Below are positions 56,780 to 64,000 of a DNA stretch of 64,000 nt, piece by piece. How positions within the stretch are numbered: the first letter of the stretch is position 1; the number at the start of each line of letters is the position of its first letter. The position numbers and the translations under genes were made by a program. Origin of the DNA: Cervus elaphus. Taxonomy: Eukaryota > Chordata > Mammalia > Artiodactyla > Cervidae. The stretch spans positions 60,634,015 to 60,698,014 of the forward strand of contig NC_057823.1 of NCBI RefSeq assembly GCF_910594005.1, in the 5' to 3' direction. The notes under the pieces are model-generated. The model saw nothing but the letters and a program-made list of their open reading frames with translations, did no database searches and was not told where the DNA came from.

Positions 56780-57470
56780 GTTGTTGTTCAGTCACTAAGG
56801 CATGTCTGAATCCTTGAGACCCCATGAATTGCAGCATGCTAGGCTTCCCTGCCCTTCCCTATCTCCTGGAGTTTGCTCAAACTCATGTCCATTGTATCAG
56901 TGATGCCATCCAACCATCTCATCCTCTGTCACCCCATTCTATTCCTGCCTTCAATCCTTCCCAGCATGAGAGTCTTCTCAAATAAGTCAGCTCTTTGCAT
57001 CAGGTGCCCAAAGTATTGGAGCTTCAGCTTCAGCATCAGTCCTTCCAATGAAAACTCAGGGTTGATTTCCTTTAGGATTGACTGGTTTGATCTCCTTGCA
57101 GTCCAAGGGACTCGCAAGAGTCTTGTTCAGCACCACATTCGAAAGCAAAAATTCTACAGGGCTCAGCCTTCTTTATGGTCCAAATCTACATCCATACATG
57201 ACTACTGGAAAAACCATTGTTTGACTATACAGACTTTGTCAGCAAAGTGATATCTCTGCTTCTGAATATGCTGTTTAGGTTTGTCACAGCTTTCCTTCCA
57301 AGGAGCAGACGTCTTTTAATTTCATGGCTGTCACCGTCCACAGTGGTGACTGCAATGGAGCCCAAGAAAATAAAACCTGTCACTGTTTCTACTTTTTCCC
57401 CATCTATTTACCATGAAGTGTTGGAACTGGATGCCATGAGCTTAGTTTTATGAATGCTGAGTTTTAAAAG
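56780..57470 (-). mobile_element. BovB LINE 3' part, antisense
   Basis: It begins at TTGTTGTTCAGTCACTAAGG. ORF2 C-terminal sequence is readable on the minus strand (RVPWTARRSNQSILKEINPE) with several frame breaks, back to a segment encoding the antisense of KLSIHK. Confidence 0.87.
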
Positions 57471-57535
57471 TTAGGTTCTTAAAATTTCTTTTTTGATTTG
57501 ATAGAGTTCTTTATATAATATGGTTACTAGGCACT

Positions 57536-59038
57536 AGTAACCAGCTGAGCTATTTGAAATCCTAGAAGATGATGCTGTAAAATTGCTGCACTCATTATGC
57601 CAGCAAATTTGGAAAACTCAGCAGTGGCCACAGGACTGGAAAAGATCAGTTTTCATTCCAGTCTGAAAGAAAAGCAATGCCAAAGAGTATTCAAATTACC
57701 ATACAATTGCACTGATTTCACACACCAGCAAGATAATTCTTCAAGCTAGGCTTCAGCAGTATGTGAACCGAAAACTTCCAAACATACAAGCTGGATTTAG
57801 AAAAGGCAAAGGAACCAGAGATCAAATTGCAAACATATGATAGATCATAGAAAAAGCAAGAGAGTTCCCCCCCAAAAAAACAACACATTTACTTCTGCTT
57901 CATTGATGACACTAAATCCTTTGACTGTGTGGATCACAACCAACTGTGGAATATTCTTAAAGAGATGGGAATACCAGACCACATTAATTGCCTCCTGAGA
58001 AACCTGTATGCAGGACAAGAAGCAACAGTTAGAACTGGACATGGAACAACAGACTGGTTCAAAATTGGGAAGGGAGTATGTCAAGGCTCTCTAATGTTAC
58101 CCTGCAAATTTAATGAATATACAGAATATGTCATATGAAATGCTGGGCTAGATGACTCATAAGCTGGAATCAAGATTGCAGGGAGAAATATCAACAGCCT
58201 CAGATATGTAGATGATACTAATTTAATGACAGAAAGTAAAGAGGAAAGAGCCTCTTGATGAAGGTGAAAGAGGAGGGTTAAAAAGCTAGCTTAAAACTCA
58301 ACATTGAAGAAACAAAGATCATGATATCTGGCCCTATCACTTCCTGGCAAATATATGTGGAAAAAGTAGAAATGGTGTCAGATTTCATTTTATTGGGCTC
58401 AAATATAAAATAAGTCAATCCTAAAGGAAATCATGGCTTACCTCATAGCTCAGTTGGTAAAGAATCCACCTGTGATGCAGGAGACCCAGGTTCAATTCCT
58501 GGGTTGGGAAGATCTGCTGGAGAAGGAATAGGCTACCCACTCCAGCATTCTTGGTCTTCCCTTGTGGCTCAGCTGGTAAAGAATCCACCTGTAATGCGGG
58601 AGACCTGGGTTTGAGCCCTGGATTGGGAAGATCCCCTCGAGAAGGGAAAGGCTACCCACTCCAGTATTCTGGCCTGGAGAATTCCATGGACTATGCAGTC
58701 CATCGGGTCGCAAAGAGTCGGACACGACTGAGTGACTTTCAGTTTCAAAGGAAATCAACCCTGAATATTCATTGGAAGGACTGATGCTAAAGCTGAAATT
58801 CCAATACTTTGGCAACTGATGCAAAGAGCTGATTCATTGGAAAAGACTCTGATGCTGGGAAAGATTGAGAGCAAGAAGAGGAGGAGACAACAGAGGATGA
58901 GAGGGTTGGATTGCACTACTGACTCAATGGACATGAGTCTGAGCAAACTCAGGGAGATGGTGAAGAACAGGAAAGCCTGGTGTGCTGCAGTTTACAGGCT
59001 CTCAAAGAGTCAGATATGACTTAGCGACTGAACAACAA
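57536..59038 (+). mobile_element. BovB LINE, sense, with internal deletion and SINE insertion
   Basis: It starts within the RT region (GAGCTATTTGAAATCCTAGA), includes FDCVDHNQLWNILKEMG (about 57919-57969), and ends at the usual 3' terminus (GACTTAGCGACTGAACAACA). An internal stretch is missing around 58410, and a SINE sits at 58434-58746. Several stops and shifts interrupt the frame. Confidence 0.88.
58423..58757 (+). mobile_element. Composite tRNA-Glu/Bov-A SINE inside BovB, 11-bp target duplication
   Basis: AAAGGAAATCA flanks both sides (58423-58433, 58747-58757). Between them are two tandem SINE heads (CTCATAGCTCAGTTGGTAAA, then CTTGTGGCTCAGCTGGTAAA), the second with a full Bov-A end (GACACGACTGAGTGACTTTC). 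A dimeric head on a single target duplication indicates one insertion of a composite element. Confidence 0.9.
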
Positions 59039-59538
59039 CACAAAAGGCCCTTATTAGATATACAACTTGTAAATATTTTCTCCCATGTTTGAGTTGCCTT
59101 TTGAACTTTCTTCACAGCATCTTTTGATGTAAAATATTTCAGAATTTAGTGAACTTCAACTTCTCTCTTTTTCTTTTATTGCCTGTGCTTTTTATATTAT
59201 ATATAAGAAATTACTTCCTGATCCTATCTCAGGAAGATTTACTCCTAGATTTCCTTCTAAGAGTATCACAGTAATAGTACCTGCATTTATAGCTCTGATC
59301 CATTTTGAGTTAATTTTTGTATATGGTGAGAATTATGGGTAAAAGTTCTACTTTTTCATGTGGTTATCCAGCTGTCACAGGACAATTTGTTGAAAAGAAT
59401 ATTGTTTTGCATTTTAATTTTCTGAGAAAAAATCAATCAGAAATCAGGAAAAAGACTTGTCAAAATTCAATTGATTAGCCAAAAGTGTAGTATTGGCAAA
59501 GAAATACATAAATGAAACAGAATGGAGAGACTAGAAAT

Positions 59539-60105
59539 TGTTGTTGTTCAGTCCTTCAGTCGTGTCTGACTCTGTGACCCCATGGATTGTGCCTCACTGT
59601 CCCTCATTGTCTCCCAGAGTTTACCCAAGTTCATGTTCATTGAGTCAGTGATGTATCTAACCTTCTCATCCTCTGTTGTCTCCTTCTCCTCTTGACTTCA
59701 ATATTTCCCAGCATCAGGGTTTTTTCCAATAAATCAGCTCTTTGCATCAGGTGGCTAAAGTATTGAAGCTTCAGCTTCAACATTAGTCCTTCCAATGAAT
59801 ATTCAGTGTTGATTTCCTTTAGAACTGTCTGGTTTGATCTTGCTGTCAAAGGGACTCTCAAGAGTCTTCTCAGCACCACGTTTCAAAATTCTGCATCAAT
59901 TCTTCGGCATTCAGTTTTCTTTATGGTCCAATTCATGTATGGTCCAACTATACATGACTACTGGAAAAACCATAGCTTTGACTATAAGGACCTTTCTCAG
60001 CAAAATGATGCCTCTGCTTTTTAATATGTTATCTAGGTTTGTCATAGCTTTTCTTCCAAGGAGCGAGCGTCTTTTAATTTTATGCAGCTCAGAAATAGTC
60101 CTTCA
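59539..60105 (-). mobile_element. BovB LINE 3' end, antisense
   Basis: It starts TTGTTGTTCAGTCCTTCAGTC. The minus strand carries the ORF2 C-terminus (NQTVLKEINTEYSLEGLMLK). It is 5' truncated and frame-damaged. Confidence 0.87.
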
Positions 60106-60111
60106 TAAATA

Positions 60112-61730
60112 CAGCTGACTAGTCTTTGCCAAAGAAGCAAAGGCAATGCAATGGGTCAAAGACAGTTTTCTCAACAAACAGTGCTGGAACAACTGGAAAT
60201 CTACATGCAAAAACATTAATCTAGACACAGACCATATAACCTTCTAAAAAATGAACTCAAAATGGATCACAGACCTAAGTGTAAAAGGCAATACTGTAAA
60301 ACTTCTAAAAGACAACATAGGAAAAAACCTAAATGACCCTGAATATGGCGATGGCTTTTTAGATAAAATACCAAAGGCTTGACCCATGAAAGAAATAAAG
60401 GACAAACTGGGTTTCATTAAAATTAAAAATTCTGTTCTGTGAAAGATATCAAGAGAATTAGACACAAGCCACAGACTTGGAGAAAGATGTGCAAAAGACC
60501 CATCTGATAAAGGACTGTTATCCAATATATACAAAGAACATTTAAATCTCAAAGATAAGAAAATAAACAACCCTAAAATGGTCATACTATCCAAAACAAT
60601 CTACACAGTTAATGTGATCTCTATCAACTACCCATGACTTTTTTCACATAACTAGAACAAATCATCCAAAAATTTACATGGAACCACAAAAGAAAGAGAA
60701 TTGCCAAAGTAATTCTGAGGAAAAAGACTAAAGATGGAAGCATAACCCTTCCAGACTTCAGACAATACTACAAAGTTAAGAGTAATCAAAACAGCATGGT
60801 ATTGGCATAAATACAGACAGGTAGATCAATGGAACAGACTGGAGAGCTTGGAAGTAAATTCATACATCTACAGTCAATTACTCTGTGGCAAAAGAGGCAA
60901 AGATACACAATAAAGAGAAGATAGTCTCTTCACCAACTGATGCTGAGAAAGCAGGATGGCCATATATCAATCAACGAAATTAGAATACTCCCTCATGTCA
61001 AATGAAAGAATAAACTCAAAATGCTTTAAAGACTAAATCTAGGACATGGCACCATAGAGTTCTTAGAAGAGAGCATAGGCAGAACATTCTATGACATAAA
61101 TCATAGTAAAATCCACACACCCACAAAATGAGAGAAAATATATGTAAATTATGCAACCAATAAGGGTTTACTTACCAAAATATACAAATAGCTTCTATAA
61201 CTCATATCAAAAACACAAACAACTTAATCAAAAAATGGGCATAAGACCTGAATAGACATTTCTGCAAAGCAGATATATAGATGGGTAACAGGCATATGTA
61301 CAAAATATTCCAAGTCACTAATTATTAGAGAAAAGCAATTCAGAACCACTGGTATCATATCATACTTGTCAGAATGACTTTTGTCAAAAAACCTGAAAAT
61401 AATAAATGCTGAAAATGGGGTGGAGAGAAGGAACACTCCTATGCTATTGATGGCAGTGTAAACAGGCTGTGTGGAAAACAGTATGGAAGTTCCTTAAAAA
61501 ACAAAAAATAAAACTACTATATGATCCACAAATCCCACTCTTGGGTATAAATCTGGAAAACATGAAAATTCTAAGTTGAAAAGATACATGCAACTCAATA
61601 TTCATAGCAGTACTGTTATAAGAACCAAGATATGGAAGCAACTAAGGGTTCATCAACAAATGAATGGATATAGAAGATTTTACACATGTATACACGTAAA
61701 CAAACAATAGAATACTATTCAGCTATAAAA
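60112..61730 (+). mobile_element. L1 LINE ORF2 fragments, sense
   Basis: About 60112-60575 (AACAGTGCTGGAACAACTGG, GGAGAAAGATGTGCAAAAGAC) and about 60575-61730 (TGGTATTGGCATAAATACAG, GCAACTCAATATTCATAGCA). The second piece starts at an earlier ORF2 position than the first, so at least two L1 copies or a rearrangement are involved. The BovB at 61731 interrupts the second. Confidence 0.75.
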
Positions 61731-64000
61731 CCCCTTCAAGGATCACTGCCTTGCCATGTTGAAGGGGTTTGCATAACTCAGTGAAGCTATGAGCCATGCC
61801 ATGTAGGGCCACCCAAGACAGACTGGTCATAGCGGAGAGTTCTGACAAAACGTGATCCACTGGAGGCGGGAATGGCAGAACACCCGAGTATGCTTGCCCT
61901 GAGAACCTCATGGACTGTACAAAAGGACAAAAAGATATGACACTGAAAGAAGAGTCTCCCAGATCTGAAGGTGTCCAATTTGCTACTGGGGAAGAGCAGA
62001 GGAGAACTACTAATAGCCCCAGAAAGAGTGAAGCAGCTGGGCCAAAGCAAAAATGACACTCAGTTGTGGATGTGTCTGGTGATGAAAATAAAATCTGCTG
62101 CGACAAAGAACAGTATTGTATAGGAACCTGAAATGTTAGGTCCATGAATAAAGATAAATTGGACATGGTCAAGCAGGAGATAGTAAGAATAAACATCAAC
62201 ATCTTAGGAATCAGTGAACTAAAATGGACAGGAATGGGCAAATTTAATTCAGGTGACCATTAAATATACTGCCATGGGCAAGAATCCAATAAAAGAAATG
62301 GAGTAGCCCTCATAATCAACAGAGTCCAAAATGCAGTACTTGGGTGCAATCTCAAAAACCACAGAATGATCTTGGTTCATTTTCAAGGCAAGCCATTCAA
62401 CCTCACAGTAATCCAAGTAATCAAATAATCCCTACCACTGATGCCAAAGAAGCTGAAGTTGATCAGTTCTGTGAAGACCTAGAAGACCTCCTAGAACTAA
62501 CACCAAAAGAAGGTGTTCTATTCATCACTGGGGATTGGAATGCAAAAGTAGGAAGTCAAGAGATAACCTGGAGTAACAGGCAAGTTTGCCCTTGGATAAC
62601 AAAATGAAGCAGGCAAAGGTTAACTGAATTCTGCCAAGAGAATGCATTGGTCATGCCAAACACCCTTTCAAAACAACACAAGACATGACTTTACACATGG
62701 ACATCACCAAATGGTCAATACCAAAGTCAAATTGATTACATTCTTTGTAGGTGAAGATGGAGAAGCTATGCACAGTCAGCAAAAACAAGAACTGGAGCTG
62801 ACTGTAGCTCAGATCATCACCTTCTCACAGCAGAATTCAGGCTTAAACTAAAAAAAAAAAAAAGTGGGGAAAACCACTAGGCCAGCCAGGTGCAACTTAA
62901 ATCAAACCCCCTATGAATATGCAGTGGAGGTAAAAAATAGATTCAAGGAATTAAAACTTGTAAACAGTGTGCCTGAAGAACTACAGACAGAGGTCCAAAA
63001 TACTGTACAGCAGGCAGTGAACAAAACCATCCCAAAGAAAAAGAAAAACAAGAAGGCAAAGTGGTTACCTGAGGAAGCCTTACAAATAGCAAAAGAAAGA
63101 AGAAAAGTGGAAAGCAAGGGAGAAAGGGAAAGGTATATTTAACTAAACTCAGATTTCCAAAGAACAGCACAGAGAGACAAGAAGGCCTTCTTCAGTGAAC
63201 AGTGTATGAAACTAGAAGAAACAAAGATAGGCACAATAAAGGACATAAATGTTAGAGACCTAGTAGATGCTGAAGGAATCAAGAAGAGATGGAAAGAATA
63301 CACAGAAGAACTGTACAAAAAAGATCCAAATGAACTGGATTACTATGACGGTGTGGTCAGCCACTCAGAGCCAGACATTCTGGAGTGCGAAGTCAAGTGG
63401 GCCTTAGGAAGCACAGATGTTAATAAAGCTGTGAAATTCCAGTAGAACTATTCAAACCCTAAAGGATGAGGCCATCAAAGTGTTGCATTCAATATGTCAG
63501 CAAATCTGGAAGACTCAGCAGTGACCACAGGACTAGAAAAGATCAATCCTCATCCTAATTCCCAAGAAGGGTAGTACTAAAGAATGTGCTAACCATCAGA
63601 CAATTGTACTCATCTCCCATGCTAGTAAGGTCATGCTTAAAATCTTGTGTGCTAGGCTTCAGCATATGTGAACCAAGAATTTCCAGACATCCAAGCTGGG
63701 TTTAGAAAAGGAAGAGGAATCAGAGATCAAATTGCTAACATTCACTGGATTACTGAGAAAGCTAGGGAGTTCAAGAAAAACATCTACCTCCACTTTATCA
63801 ACTATGCTAAAGTCTTTGATTGTGCTGATCATACTAAACTCTGGAAAGCTCTTAAAGAGATGGGAATACCAAACCATCTTACCTGACTCCTGAGAAACCG
63901 GTATGTGGGTCAAGAAGAAAACAGTCAGAACCCTGTATGGAACAAGTGATTTGTTTAAGATTGAGAAAAAAGAGTAGGACTGCACTGTTTGCTGTTACCC
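61731..64000 (+). mobile_element. BovB LINE with 5' end, runs off the window
   Basis: It starts at CCCCTTCAAGGATCACTGCC inside L1. It contains the endonuclease region (readable pieces NVRSMNKDKLDMVKQEIV at about 62132 and GDWNAKVGSQE at about 62531) and the RT region (QAGFRKGRG at about 63692, FDCADHTKLWK at about 63817). Stops and frameshifts break it into several frames, so it is not active. It is truncated only by the window edge. Confidence 0.92.

Larger units (their letters stand above)
56560..59400 (-). mobile_element. L1 LINE, antisense, split by two BovB insertions
   Basis: Antisense L1 ORF2 pieces at about 56560-56780 (TTGGCCACTTGCATAACTTC), about 57475-57535 (TAGAGTTCTTTATATAATAT) and 59041-59400 (GTAAATATTTTCTCCCATG, TTTTCATGTGGTTATCCAGC) are consecutive parts of one element. 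The intervening sequence is BovB in opposite orientations. Confidence 0.75.

Noticed and set aside
1..64000. CRISPR arrays, rRNA, bacterial operons, phage or plasmid modules
   Set aside because: None seen. The repeats are mammalian retrotransposons, and the genes have introns.
1..64000. Functional tRNA-Glu genes at SINE heads
   Set aside because: The heads are tRNA-derived SINE parts joined to Bov-A tails and have lost tRNA structure.

Overview
The window is nuclear DNA of a ruminant (cattle, sheep or goat group). BovB LINEs, tRNA-Glu/Bov-A SINEs with the typical tail words, and L1 elements with the ruminant-type 3' tail occur throughout. These families do not let me choose the species. No bacterial, viral-genome or organellar gene organisation is present.

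The genic content is a run of Kazal-type serine protease inhibitor (SPINK) genes, all on the + strand, each with four small exons and intron phases 1-0-2. Unit A (15292-22864) is an intact 85-residue secreted inhibitor with a TATA box, a lysine at the predicted P1 site and a poly(A) signal. Unit B (29662-37566) is an apparently intact 312-residue protein. Its second exon, only 26 nt in unit A, has grown to 722 nt and encodes a Gly/Lys/Pro/Ser/Gln nonapeptide repeat. Its Kazal domain has lost both cysteines of the C1-C5 disulfide and has serine at P1. Unit C (51350-55424) is an acrosin-inhibitor-like Kazal gene with all six cysteines and an arginine at P1, but its signal-peptide exon has an in-frame TGA at codon 5. 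A fourth, decayed Kazal exon (about 54946-55059) lies inside the last intron of unit C. The layout fits birth-and-death evolution in the SPINK cluster, known to encode epithelial, salivary and seminal protease inhibitors.

The rest is mostly transposon-derived. 0-15 kb: a 100-bp inverted repeat, BovB copies, a nested L1 complex with a solo LTR (11074-11424), and MIR/L2 fossils. 15-38 kb: units A and B, with SINEs and BovB fragments in introns and spacers. 38-51 kb: a BovB with inverted 5' end, an L1 3' end joined head-on to a GC-rich L1 5'UTR-like block, a young BovB with a 14-bp target duplication, and two LTR-like or retrovirus-like relics. 51-55.5 kb: unit C. 55.7-64 kb: nested L1/BovB insertions ending in a BovB that keeps its 5' end and runs off the window.

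Splice sites were chosen by eye from GT/AG signals, reading-frame phase and comparison among the three units. TE family names come from recognition of characteristic words, not from a library search, and element boundaries are good to about 5-30 nt unless a target-site duplication is cited.
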